Shown here: positions 9,640 to 21,079 of the stretch, piece by piece
Numbering within the stretch: position 1 is the first letter of the stretch
How the letters are laid out: each line of letters opens with the position of its first letter
Source: Brienomyrus brachyistius
Taxonomy: Eukaryota > Chordata > Actinopteri > Osteoglossiformes > Mormyridae
Assembly (NCBI RefSeq): GCF_023856365.1
Contig: NC_064541.1
Location: 26,266,214 to 26,330,213, forward strand
Reading direction: 5' to 3'
Length of the DNA stretch: 64,000 nucleotides
Made by a program: the position numbers and the translations under genes
The notes under the pieces: generated by a model
Databases searched by the model: none
Told to the model about the DNA's origin: nothing
Seen by the model: the letters and a program-made list of their open reading frames with translations, nothing else

Positions 9640-12480
9640 CCTCAGTGATTCTAACTTACAGGTCTTACAAAGCAGCAGACCACCGCATCTCCACCTCTCC
9701 AGTCTTTTTGCCCCTCCTCGCCCACCCGGCCCCCAGTGGTCGGCTAAGGCTCCCTCCAGCATGTACAGGTCACGTGTTTGGACAGCTTCTGGCTCGCAGA
9801 CTACCAAGTACGCACACTAAGCTCCACCTGTCAGGATACGAGCGGCGCCACCGCCAGCCGCGGCGGCGTCGGACTCCGCTGTCGCTCCTCGCATTGCTAT
9901 TTTACGGAGTCCTACGAGAACACGGTCCATCTAAGTTCTACAGAAGCTCCAAACTGCTATAAATATACAGACAGCAGCTATATGAGTCACATTGTAACAA
10001 GAGCTTCCTCATATTCTGAATTTCTCACCCCCCCAAAATGGATGTGGGGTCTTATTACCGAATTAGTCCCCCCCTCAAACCTAAAAGCCGAGGTTTTCCC
10101 TCGAGCTTTGTAGGAATTACAGCCACTATTGTTTCTCAGTAATTGTGCATTACGGTGCAACTTGGAATCATTGCATATGACCATTTGAACCTATTGGGCT
10201 GCGCACGGGGTTCGAACCTGACTCCGCCCTTTTATATCCCTTCAGATGCCAGGGAGACAAGTTTTAAACAAATAAAAAATAATAAAGAAATTCTATAACT
10301 TCCCTTTACAGAGATACTGTTGTGAATCAGACACAAAAATTTACAGCGTATTCAGCCGATTTACCCATATAATGAAAAGAAGCAGGACAGTAGTTGCTTT
10401 CAATTATTTTGTGGCTGAACTGTCCTGGGTTATGTAAAAGTGCTCTGATCCTTTCAGACAGCAATTTGTGTGTTTTTGTGTCGATTGCAACTTCTACACA
10501 GATAAACAGCTTAATATCGAAAACACTCTTACTTCCAAAAGGAGCATCATAACCTATAAAAGAGCTTCTCGTTTTATGCTTAATGCAAAACTTTTTTCCA
10601 GTAAACTTTCAGCACAAATTAAATTCTTGATACACCTTTGAAACAGTATTAGTCTAACCAAAGAAAATTATTAAAAATCTACTCTTCCGTTCAGGTACGG
10701 TGATGATCAAGTTCAGAAAGATCCAGAAATGTCTGCTGTGCGCAGTGCAAGGCTGGGAACTCTGCCAAACACAGAAAATTAGTTTAACAAATGAAGGAAG
10801 GGTGGGAAAAGGCTGAACTTGTCAACCACAAGTTAGGTGGTTCTCTAGAGGCCAGAGGACTCAAGGTGCTTTGGTACTTTGATATGCAGAATTCCTGTGT
10901 CCATTTATTTCCAGTGTACTGCTAAGCAGGACACAGGAGAGCTGTAAAAGATACATTAATTTAAACATTATTAATTATATAGTTACACCATAAAATATTT
11001 AAATATCTTTTCGGAAAGTGCAGCATCATGCTTAGAGATTGTTGTTCATTAATCTAATCCCATGCAGATAAACCCACGTTCTGCGGCTCCTTCTCAATAT
11101 TTAAACACTGCGGGACCAGTAAATATTCATGTTGCGCTTGGTTCCTAGGCTGCAAATAAAGACAGAGCCTCTGTTTATTTACTGCAGCGCCGATCCGGCG
11201 TGGTCGTGCCGGTAACACGCATCCCTCGCGGAGACTAATTAGCAGCGTCCACAAAGCAACAACTTACACAAGTAAATTATTGAGAGAGGCGTTTAAATAT
11301 GGAGTAGGACTATTACTGTCCAGATTCTGTGTCTGGACTCTAAGTGCCGTGTTTATCTGATCCAATTTCCATCCAGCTAAAGGAATTTCCTTCTATGGGC
11401 TCTTGTGGACTCGCCCTGTCAGCTGTTGCTGATGAACCGTGCAGATCTATGTTATTTTACCGCGATTCTACTTCCTTTTCCCTCGTTCTCTAGTATTTTC
11501 TTCATGTTGCTCCTTTTTTTCCTGGTGAAAGGCAGAGTTCTGAAATGACTGGATATTATTACCCTGAGCGTGCTGTTAGCGGGCAGAGCAGCGCGTGAGT
11601 GGTGTGCAAAATAGAAGGGCAGCGATGGCGCATGCGGCGAGCATCTCTGTATGGTACCACACTGCACCGACCTCAGGCGGCAAAACCAGGCTGCGCTGAA
11701 TGTCCTTGAGATAACGATGATTTCTCCTGGCAGTCAAAGTCATGCAGCCTGCAAATCATTTGTGATTTTTAATAGTTGATTTGGAGATTTAGGAAGGAAC
11801 ATTGTGTGTTATACTACTTTACAAGTGTTTAAGGTTATTGCTAAGCCCTCTCAAGTTAATTGTCACTGCCATGGAAAGACACAGTACTCATGGTGCTGAA
11901 ACATTCACTGAATCTGCCAACTGCCCGATCCTGATGGGATCTGGATGATTCCCGTCCTGTTATGGGCTCGTTCCATGCTGCGATTGTCCCATATTTCATG
12001 ATTTAACACCCCCCCTCCCCCTCAACACTACCTCGGACGACAAATTTTAGTGTAGGGGTTACAACCTTATTTCTGCCTTAAAGCCTCTTAAAGTGTAGGA
12101 ATCCCATAAGGATGTGCAGTCGGCCCGTATTTCTCATATAACTGGCGCCCCATTAAAAAACAGAAAAAAAACTGCTCTCACTCATTTCAGTGTCCATGGA
12201 AAAATACCGTGAGCACAATTTCTGAAATCGCAGTGACAGAAAAAAGCATCTTGGACTCACTGCAGAAATGGATGACCACAGTTGTCTATCACGCCCAGAA
12301 TGCTCCTAAATACAGAGGGACAACGCTCAAATTAATTAGAACACTTATTTTAAGTAAATTAGAGAGAAGAGCTTGGTCGATGCTGGCATAATTAAAACAT
12401 TCCAATGTTCCATATTGCAATAGTCCATCTCACTTGTGGGCCGACAGCTGCCTTCTCTGGAAGAGATTTGCTTAAGCACA
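9640..12480. other. Unique, partly AT-rich stretch
   Basis: No gene is recognised. A GC-rich CpG patch lies at 9838-9885 (GGCGCCACCGCC). The palindromic GGTTCGAACC at about 10210 resembles a B-box and may be a SINE scrap, but no other SINE feature is visible. From 10260 to 11050 the sequence is AT-rich and repeat-free. Confidence 0.4.
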
Positions 12481-12481
12481 A

Positions 12482-12538
12482 GGGCATGGCCACCCTGCAC
12501 TGGATGGTCCTGTTGTTTGTTAGGGCACGGCCATGCCC
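12482..12538. repeat. Inverted repeat, 10-bp perfect arms
   Basis: GGGCATGGCC at 12482-12491 pairs with GGCCATGCCC at 12529-12538 across a 37-base loop. No flanking duplication or transposon similarity is seen. It could be a small decayed foldback or chance. Confidence 0.5.
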
Positions 12539-12539
12539 A

Positions 12540-14340
12540 TCACATTCTGGGAAATTCTAGAAACCTCCAAACATCACTTACAAAGGTTCCCACCCCCTAA
12601 CCCACAACTGTAAACAGCTGAAATCTATGTTTAATTCCCTAAAATATGTTAACAAAAGTAGGCCAGTCGCCTTAAGACTGGGAATTTCGGTTGACTTTGA
12701 GGAGGTATTACTGTAATCCCCGAACCTTCCGTGAACCCGATTGTGAGGATTTGGGTAACTGCGTGTCTGGGAATCTGTTTGCTATGACGTGAGATATCGG
12801 GCCTCTCCATGTGATCTGCCTCACCACAATCTGCTTGACTTTTTAAAGTTTTGACTTTCTTTGTGCTCCCCCCTCACCCGCCCCCCTCACCCCCAGCTTC
12901 CTCTCGTTAGCCACTACTTTCCTCCATGTGGCTGTAGAACCTCGCGGAGTATAGTGGGGTCTCGGTACGGGCCGCCTTCCGCTCCCGAGCTAATTTGTCG
13001 CTCGGCAGCACCCCCGGTGGACATGGGGTGGTGAGGCGGCTCCAGCTGGCTCTCATTTCCTGACCATGCGGTGCTAGGGCCCGCAATGTCGCTCCCTATT
13101 TACCTCAAGCTGGGACGGGGCAGGCTGCGCTCGCTGCTGTTCTTGGGTATCGGTCGGCCCTTTTCTGTCATCATTTACTGTTGTTGCCACTCTGTGAGGA
13201 GGCTGAGAAGCTTTCGATACAGCTGAGTGTCCCCCCCCCCTCCCCCACCAATTTTTATTTTTTTTCTTATCTTTCTCAGTGTTCCAATCAGAAAATTAGG
13301 TGGTTACTGTCATTAGGGTAAGGGGCAGCATCATTGAGTCTTGGGTTGTTTTGTGATTTTTGTTGACCATGTCAAAGTCATGCGTTGGTCTTGGTGACAA
13401 GTCAGAGATCATTTCCACGTTGCTCTGGAGTCCCATGGGATCACGGGCTGAAGGGACTTCGCCCCCCACACGGGACCATGATGCAGGCCTTTGTGCTTTT
13501 GCCCACCTTCAAGTGGCCAAAATGGAGGAATGCTCAAGCACACGGACCATTAGGGCTCTCTGCCTGAAGGACCGGGTTCTGTTAGCCCAGAAGCACTGGC
13601 AGGCCCTGCCCTCCAGCCCCAGCCCCTTACCAATCCCTCCTCCTCAGCCATTCTCTAGTCACATCAGTTGAAGTCTGCAGGAATATTTTGACATCAAACT
13701 TCAAGATTAACCATCTACACACCTCCACAGGATTAGATCCAGGTAGGACGCATCACACACGTGTCCCCCCCCTCGGCCCCGTTCCTCCTCTATCAGCCTC
13801 CCACGGTGCCTTCTGATAATCTGCCCACAGCAATTGATCCCTGTGCTGGAGAAGTTTAAGTAATTAGTCAGCTACTGCACAGAGAAAGAGCAAACCAGGC
13901 ATAAGGCCGTGGGTCTTCCTGTTAGCCGGCCCTCGATGCGATCACACTCAGCTCACCGCTCAGCTAATGTGGGCTGATGTTCCCCTGCCATTGCCAGCAA
14001 CGAGGAAGAAATTGGAAAAACGAGAAGTAGAACAAGCCGGACAACTTAATGTCTTCTGGGACAGACGTTCTCATCCTGGAGGCGTCATGTAACTGTTACA
14101 GCCACACTTCCAAAAACACTGGATTCACTTTGCCATATTCAGACCGGTGCTGAATCCAGCCCGTAATAGACACACTGGTTCTGAAACCACCAACACCATT
14201 GCCAGAAGATGCAGCAAGCCAACGCCCTGGACCAGTAGCTCACGGGCATAGAGAGAGAGCAGTGAACCTGGTCATCATCCTCGGATAGTGGCTAGTGTTA
14301 GCAACAAGCATCACCCTCTATCTCCAGGCTGACATTAGGC
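12540..14340. other. Unique stretch with a CpG-rich patch
   Basis: The patch at about 12945-13165 retains many CpG sites (CTCGGTACGGGCCGCC, GCTCCCGAGC, GTCGCTCGGC) in a genome where methylation normally erodes them. No TATA box, start codon context or known exon is visible, so a promoter or CpG island is only possible. A poly-C tract of 10 lies at 13231-13240. Confidence 0.3.
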
Positions 14341-14343
14341 CAC

Positions 14344-14346
<3 letters not shown>

Positions 14347-14399
<53 letters not shown>
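14347..14399 (+). repeat. (TA)n microsatellite
   Basis: About 26 uninterrupted TA units. Such runs are self-complementary and prone to length change and cruciform extrusion. Confidence 0.97.
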
Positions 14400-14402
<3 letters not shown>

Positions 14403-14930
14403 GTGTTTATGAATGATGTGTAAATGAATGCAGTCACTTCCCTCCTGACAAAGTGCGGTGTTTGGAATGGACCTTTTAAAATCACAGATCAAGCATTCCA
14501 CATCGCATTTTTACCTGCGTGCTGGGTGGCTGCAAGGGCGCTGGAATACATGTCACAAATGTGAGAGCCATTTTCCAGAACAATTTACTGAAAAGTGCAC
14601 AATTTTCAGAAATACATTCTCGCATCTTCTGACTTTTATTTTTCTTTATTGTTTTTGTGACTTTGATATTGCAGATTTTGTGGATTGACAAGCACAGGGT
14701 GTGTGTGACATACAGTAACACAAGGAATTGTTCAAATACTGACACTCCATCCATCCACGTTTCAGTGCAGGGTCACAATGTGTAAATTAATGATAGTGAT
14801 TCCTTTTTTCAAGCCATTTTATGTGTATCTTAAGCGGATATGACCCAGAGTTATTCTCCTCACTAAAAAGGTCTGACCTCACCCTGTACTCGCTGGCATT
14901 CAGCAGGCACTGACAGAGTCTGTTTGTTCG
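14400..14930. other. Unique AT-rich stretch
   Basis: No feature is recognised between the TA run and the dispersed repeat that follows; open frames on both strands overlap and have no family resemblance. Confidence 0.4.
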
Positions 14931-14934
14931 CATG

Positions 14935-15262
14935 CTAGACGCAAACAAATGGCAGGTCGCGTGTGAACACACACAGAGGTTTGTAATTATATCTTTGTGA
15001 GGAATCTCCATTCATTTCTATGGGGAAAACTCTAATCCCAACATAACTACCTTTACCCCGATCCAGCCCCAACCTTAACCACAAGTAACCAAACAAAATA
15101 CAAAATACATTCTTAGCTTTTTGATTGACTTCACGGATTATTGTGGGGACCAGAAAAAAGGTCCCCACAATGTCAAAATTTGAGATTTTTTATCACATTG
15201 TAGGAGATATTTGGTTCCCAAAATGTAATATAAAGTTAATCCACAGACACAAACACACAGAA
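14935..15262 (+). mobile_element. Dispersed teleost repeat with GTCCCCACAA palindrome
   Basis: The order CACACACAGAGG, ATATCTTTGTGAGGA, TTTCTATGGGGAAAACTC, a CCCCAACCTTAACC block, then a perfect inverted repeat TTGTGGGGACC / GGTCCCCACAA (15141-15151 and 15160-15170, 8-base loop), and finally CACAGACACAAACACACAG, matches a widespread repeat that I know from many fish genomes, where it usually sits between CA runs. Its mechanism of spread is unclear to me and it encodes nothing. Confidence 0.65.
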
Positions 15263-16276
15263 AGGTGGAGCTGATGGGTGGATGTCTGCGTCTGTTCTGC
15301 TAACACCATACATCATGTTGTGATGGCGGATACACCAGAAAATACACCCCCACAAACTCCCTAATCCCTGGGAATTATGGGACTTGGTTCAAATTGACTG
15401 CACATTCGATCTATTTCTTGAAGCTGCCCTTTAACCCATCCCCACTGCTGTCCACAGATATACAACGCAGGATTTGAAGTCTCATAAAGAGGTAAAAAAC
15501 TATGGCCTTAAAATGCTTGTTCAGTCATGTCCAGCGTTGACTAATGAATGACATGGATGAGAAGCTGTTGTCTCTACTGTAATAAACTGATGAGGATGAC
15601 AGATTCAAGGGCACTTAACCTTAGTCCCAGTCAACCGCCCCCCTCCCCCAAGAAACATCAATGATTGAACATGACTAACATTTTTTTTGCCATGAATACT
15701 TTCTGCTGGCTGCATGAACCCATTTTAATTAAGATTCTCAAAAGTTACATCTCTCCGGAACAAGCTGCGCTAAAGAAACGCACTCCTGACTGACTGGACA
15801 TCCACTCACGCGGCTGGTTAGTCGCTGAGCCCCCACTTTCAGCTTGGGGCTGCTCCGACACGCCTGGGATATCTCTACCCTGTACAGTCGACACTCTGCT
15901 CCTTCATTAATCCTGATCAAGCTCATGCTCCTGTTTTAGGTGTAAAATTAAAACGAGATTAACACCCACCTGCCCTTGAGGAAAACAAAAGATTTATTTA
16001 AACGTTTACCCCCCTATGCTGCTGTTATCACCCTATTTATTTCAGGGCGACCGATTAAACCCACCGTCTGCTTAATCATTGCAACAGCCAGTTTATATGG
16101 GACATGCGGTGGATGTAAAAACAAATCAGTCATTTTGCAAAAGAAAATAAAACATTTTAGCAGGTTCAGATTTATGAAGTGGTCCCACTATGTGTCTTAC
16201 GCTGGGATGCTACCTTTGAGCTCCCAGCAAAGCTGAAGGAGACACGCTGGGGACAGAGACTGTAATCCTCATGCGC

Positions 16277-16291
16277 GGGGGGGGGGGGGGG
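16277..16291 (+). repeat. Poly-G tract (15 G)
   Basis: Fifteen consecutive G after ATGCGC. It is the first of two long tracts within 350 bases. Confidence 0.9.
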
Positions 16292-16608
16292 ATTCTACGT
16301 CCCCAGCCGCTTCTCAGCATTTCAGTTGGACATTCAGTCCAGTAATTCGACACAAATCTGAACAAACCAAGTATTGTGCTTTTCAAAAGAAAAATTTTTT
16401 TTTTTCAAGTTTCATCTACAAAGCAAATATGTGAATGGTGGAAATTAGGTGATGAGCCCCCCCACCCATTCTGTTAAATAATATTTAGTTCTCGTACCCT
16501 ATCAATCCCCACTGTAACCGGGCTTCTCTTTGGGTGTCTGTGTCAAATACACAAAGTATGGGAAAGTCCCATCGGGGCCAGTGTGCTTCTCATGGGACCT
16601 TGTGGCCT

Positions 16609-16626
16609 GGGGGGGGGGGGGGGGGG
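16609..16626 (+). repeat. Poly-G tract (18 G)
   Basis: Eighteen consecutive G after TGTGGCCT, the longest pure G tract in the window; assembly length may be unreliable. Confidence 0.9.
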
Positions 16627-16979
16627 TGAGGCTCTTCCGGTGGTAAGTTGACCTTTTCCTCGGGCTCTTACTTACTGTATAGCGTTTCCTGGGAATTGTG
16701 ATGCTGGAAGAGGGAATGACCTGCAGAACAAAATGTAATGACTGACAACACGATTAAATACTTACCTACAAGTGTGTGAGCATTACAGTATTTATTGCTG
16801 TACCTAATATGCAGCAAACTTTACTGCTTGCAAGGGAAACAGATCAGCAGTTCTTTTAATTCAGAACCAATTTCATATTACAGGTTACATTTCCAGTTAG
16901 AGACGCGAGGTTTAGACTTGACTGACAGCAATGCATGCTGGGATCTGAGCGATAACAGGGAGTGAGTGGGCCTTCGTGT

Positions 16980-17310
16980 TTGCACAAGAATAATGGGCTG
17001 TTTTTCATTCGCGAGGCTGAGCCGTTAATTTTCCACGCAGCTGTCGCTAATAATTAATGGTAACCACCCCCCCGTCACTTCAGCGCGGCTGGAAAAATGA
17101 GTCTGGATTGCAGAGGATGCCGAAATCCCCACATAACAAGTGACACCCGCCAGGTGTGAGCAGGGTGAGAGCAGCTGTCCCGCTACAGCCAGAGCCATTT
17201 GCTTCAGATAATCACTGGACTAGCGTCCAGGGTTACGCGCTCGTCTGGGACCAGTTGTGTGTCTGGAATGTACATAGCTGCTGTATTTAATTAACATTAA
17301 ATTAATGTTT
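16980..17310. promoter_or_regulatory. Candidate conserved non-coding stretch
   Basis: Repeat-free sequence with homeodomain-type cores (CGTTAATTTTCC, GCTAATAATTAATGG) beside preserved CpG sites. It ends near AACATTAA-A-TTAATGTT at 17293-17309, an 8-bp-arm palindrome made of TTAAT cores. Developmental enhancers often look like this, but conservation was not tested and the pattern alone is weak evidence. Confidence 0.25.
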
Positions 17311-18214
17311 ATCTTAGTTTCACTTACAAAACAGCATGTAGACAGTCCGGAATGAAAAAATATACTTCAAGTTTTGGTTTATGACCATCTTGGTGGTGCT
17401 GATTAAAAACATTTAAAGACATAAATAATGGACTTGGAGCGGTCTTCTTTGAACTAGGAATTCACATTTTTACTTTTCCACATAGTTTTCAGGATACCGG
17501 TTCCATCGTCAAGTGTTTATTAGCTGAGTGAGGCTGGGCCGTTCATTCGGCACCGTGTTTCGGGACACATGTAAATACAAATATCAGCAGTCATATTTTC
17601 AAAGAGGGCGATGTCACTCCTCGGCCGAAGTATGGCCACAACTTTCACAGCATTCTTTCAAAAACACAGCAAAACAATACAGATTAATGGAATTCCTGTG
17701 TGTGTCCATTCCAGGTGCTCCAGCAAGCTCATTTCGGTTCTTGACGTGACGTGGAGAGGAGTTTGAACCATAATCAGGTCGGATAACGTAACCAAAGCCA
17801 GCTTCTCATTGTCGAGCAAATCTACACAGCCTGACAAATTACCTGCAGTTCTTTAATGACGAGGGATTCCTTATCAGGCTTGGAGCTTGACACTAACTGC
17901 TTAACGTTGTTTAGAAAATCGTTTAGTATCAAGTAATTACATCGGGCTTAAATAAGTCTACAGCCACCGTTTACAATCATTCCTGTTTATGTACCACCAA
18001 GTCTCCAGCTTAAACTGTGTTACACTCATTTATTCTTTTTCCCCCTACTTTGATCTTGATTGAATAATGAACAATTTCCTGGCCAATTGATTTCGGATAA
18101 CGACTCGAACGGGTAAATTAAAAGGCCTGAATTCGGCAATGGGAAAAAATCCATGGAGTTCCCACCTTTGGAGCACCATGTGTGTAAAAGGAATGAGGAT
18201 TAATGGCTGGGCCT

Positions 18215-18500
18215 AAACCTGTCCTGGGCCCTCTCAGCCTGTCCTGGCCTGTCCTGCGTGCTCACATGGCCTCTCCCTTACTGCCCGGGCCTCTCCATTC
18301 CTACCCCACTCTCTGCCTTACTGCCCCAGCCTCTCCATTCCTACCCCACTCTCCCCCTTCCGGTCCTGACCTCTCCCTTCCTGTCTTGGTCTCTTCCTCT
18401 GTGTCCCGGCTTCTCCATTCCTACCCTGACCTCTCCCTTCCTGTCTTGGTCTCTCCCTTCTTGTCCTGACCTCTCCCTTTCTGTCCAGGGCTGTCATAGC
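18215..18500 (+). repeat. Degenerate pyrimidine-rich tandem array
   Basis: Imperfect units of roughly 18-20 bases built on CTGACCTCTCCCTTCC and CTGTCTTGGTCTCTCCC, with longer sub-blocks repeated at 18290-18350 and 18360-18460. The strand bias is strongly C+T, so triplex formation is possible. The open frames it produces in two phases are artefacts of the repeat. Confidence 0.8.
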
Positions 18501-19610
18501 TTGTCATGGGCATTTCAGTTCTGAGCCAAGCTCTCCTGACCTTCCAGAGATTTTGTGGCCTGGGACAGAAGCTGCTGGCATTTATTCTCTAGGGGGACAT
18601 GCTGAGGTGAAAACAGAAGTAAGTTATGGGACAAATGTATGTGAGACATAGCAACAGTCATGACCAATTGCCTTTTTACAGAGGAAGGAACTGACAGTGT
18701 GGGTTTGTAAAGTATGCCACGTGAGGATCCATTGTTTATTTATAACATAACAGCTGCTTCACTTTACGATCTGGTGATCACGTGCATACCGGTCTAAATG
18801 TAGAGTCTGTCTGTCCATCTGGTTTCCACACTGAATAACTGTTTCTGTCTGAACGTTCGGAGTTCATGGGGGCCTCTCCCCCACCCATGCTGTGTTCAAA
18901 AGGACCATATGCCTGGGTATCACCGGTGATTTTGGGATAACATTGCCTCAGGTTAAACCTTCTGACAGGATACCTCACTTTCTCCACACCTCTCCTTTCA
19001 AGGGAAGGGAAGCACTTTGAAACCCCCATTGCCTGGTTCTCCTTTAGGGTCAAATCACTGTGAACTGATCATTAGCCATACCCAGACAGAGCCAAGCACT
19101 TTTCAAACGTAGCCGCATCTTTCAGTTGAATGACTGCAGACGTCCTGGCTACCCTTCCTGTACCTGCTCACTCAGCTCTAATCCTAACTGACATGGCATA
19201 ATCCCGACCCAGTAAACGGCTCGCGTTGCCGCACCTGAAGAACAACATCTCGCCTGCTGACCCAATTGTCTCTCCTCAATGTGCAGGGCCAAGATAAGTG
19301 ATTGGAGGCTGCATGGAGAAATCCACTGTGATACAGACATTCTCTGTGCAGATTTGCAGCTCAAACAGAGTCACACATAAATGTTTCCGTTTTTAATTAA
19401 GCATGCAGTGGGATTTCTTGTTTACTGACAATGGTGACCGCTGCTCTCTGCCAAAAAAGTAATGTTCTCTCACTTCCACCATCTTATGAAGTTAGTCTGT
19501 CTAATTGTACTTCAATACCAAACAGGTGAAATGTCCCCACACTGCCTAGATTTCTGGTACTTTTCAAATTCTCTTCCACGCCTTGGTAATAGATGCCATA
19601 CTGAAATAAT
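18500..19610. other. Unique non-coding stretch
   Basis: No gene or repeat is recognised. The stretch 19150-19340 is free of repeats and moderately CpG-containing, but I see no specific motif to single it out. Confidence 0.4.
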
Positions 19611-19611
19611 T

Positions 19612-19700
19612 CACGTGTTTAACAGCAGCACCACCCAAGAACTCGAACCAACAACGGTCACAGTTAAAATCCATATTCACTGGGATACTCTGATCACAAG
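19612..19700 (-). mobile_element. Decayed tRNA-derived SINE fragment
   Basis: On the minus strand a B-box-like GGTTCGAGTTC (plus-strand 19639-19649) follows TGTGACCGTTGTT and is followed by GGTGCTGCTGTT, matching the usual teleost SINE order 'tgtaacc..aaggttgctggttcgag..ggtgctgctgtt'. No tail is found and the copy is partial. Confidence 0.5.
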
Positions 19701-20329
19701 CATATATTTTTTTTTTTTTTACAAAATAGGTGGAGTACGTAAAAATGTAGGACACATAAACACAATACCTAAAAATTAAAATATTTTATGAGAATAAAAT
19801 TATACATTTTTAATATTTATGAGAATAGGTCAACTGATTAAGGCCCTGGGACAAGTTCCATCAGAAGCATTATCATCAACCTCATCATCTGTAGTTCCAC
19901 ATATGAGCTTCAATACATTACCATGGTTACTTTCAAGGATGAGGTACAGAGTCAAGGAGGAATCCAGCCCAACGAACACACAGCTAATTCACTCTGTTCC
20001 ACACAAAGGTGCCTCCTCATATTATTGGCCCAACTACTTATTTTCACGCCATGATCTGGCCAGCAGCACTTGTTCCAGTTTGCACACTTCATCACTGCTG
20101 CCATTTTGGCATCATGGCATGCTAGGGAAATGGTTTTGGGAAATTTTTGCAAGCGTGTCTGACTGGCGATTATGCCACCCGAACTATCAGAGAGTCTTCG
20201 CTCTCAGGTGTGGGCTGTAACCACCCCCAAGACCTGGGATAAAATTTAACAACCAACCCAATGTGGAGATGGAGCAGAGGACAACTTTGGCACAATGTGG
20301 GCTGGGGCTTGCCGGTTATGGGATTACAC

Positions 20330-20545
20330 CGAGAACAGGTCTGATATCGCAGCAGAGGTCGTCAGCATACTGCTTGTCTAAATCGGACTTTAATGAAATG
20401 GGGATTTAGCAGAGACTTTGCAAAGGATTAAAGGGCTTCTTAACAGGACCTTATGACAGATATCGGTGTCATGCCTGTTCTGCCTAATTACTAATAAGAA
20501 ATACCATCATTTATAAAGAGCAAGTCAAATTTGACTTGGATGTTT
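20330..20545. promoter_or_regulatory. Candidate conserved stretch with 18-bp palindrome
   Basis: Repeat-free AT-rich sequence with CTAATTAC and an 18-bp perfect palindrome, CAAGTCAAATTTGACTTG, at 20521-20538. TCAAATTTGA resembles paired half-sites for a dimeric DNA-binding factor. No conservation data are available, so a regulatory role is conjecture. Confidence 0.25.
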
Positions 20546-20707
20546 TGTTTGAGGCTTTCTAACTAAACCAAACAAGAACACATCAATACTGATTTATCAA
20601 TATGTTCCAAACTGTAATTTTCCTGTATCTGCACTATTTACTTTAATAACAGGTATATGGATTTTACCTTATTTTTACACATGGGCCATAAATAATTTAA
20701 ATGAACA

Positions 20708-21077
20708 ATTAACACAGAACTATGGGGCGGCATGGTGGTACCTCTGGGACCCAGGTTCGAGTCTCCGCCTAGATCACATGTGTGTGGAGTTTGCATGTTC
20801 TCCCCATGTCGTCGTGGGGTTTCCTCCGGGTACTCCGGTTTCCCCCCCACAGTCCAAAAACATGCTGAGGCTAATTGGACTTGCTAAATTGCCCGTAGGT
20901 GTGCATGTGTGAGTGAATGGTGTGTGAGTGTGCCCTGCGATGGGCTGGCCCCCCATCCTGGGTTGTTCCCCGCCTCGTCCCCATTGCTTCCGGGATAGGC
21001 TCCGGACCCCCCCCCCCAACCCAGTAGGATAAGCGGTTTAGAAAATGGATGGATGGATGGATTAACATAGAATACTA
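20708..21077 (+). mobile_element. SINE-like family A, full length, with duplication
   Basis: The element spans 20723-21060: a GGGGCGGCATGGTGG head, B-box GGTTCGAGTCT at 20754-20764, body with GTTTGCATGTTCTCCCC, AAAACATGCTGAGGC and GATAAGCGGTTTAGAAAATGG, and a (GGAT)n tail. Flanks ATTAACACAGAACTA (20708-20722) and ATTAACATAGAATACTA (21061-21077) look like a slightly diverged target-site duplication. About 25 bases that include the A-box in the copy at 47743-48080 are missing here, so this copy lacks half of its pol III promoter. Mobilisation by a LINE is inferred from the duplication and tail repeats. Confidence 0.9.
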
Positions 21078-21079
21078 AT

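Larger units (their letters stand above)
15276..18200. other. Unique stretch with two long poly-G tracts
   Basis: No gene is recognised. Poly-G tracts lie at 16277-16291 (15 G) and 16609-16626 (18 G, the longest in the window). A candidate regulatory stretch within it is listed separately. The rest is AT-rich single-copy-looking sequence. Confidence 0.4.

Noticed and set aside
10204..10222. tRNA or SINE B-box at GGTTCGAACC
   Set aside because: The motif is a palindrome and stands alone; no A-box or body in either direction.
12945..13165. CpG-island promoter
   Set aside because: CpG-rich, but no core promoter element, first exon or gene is visible nearby; noted only within the interval description.
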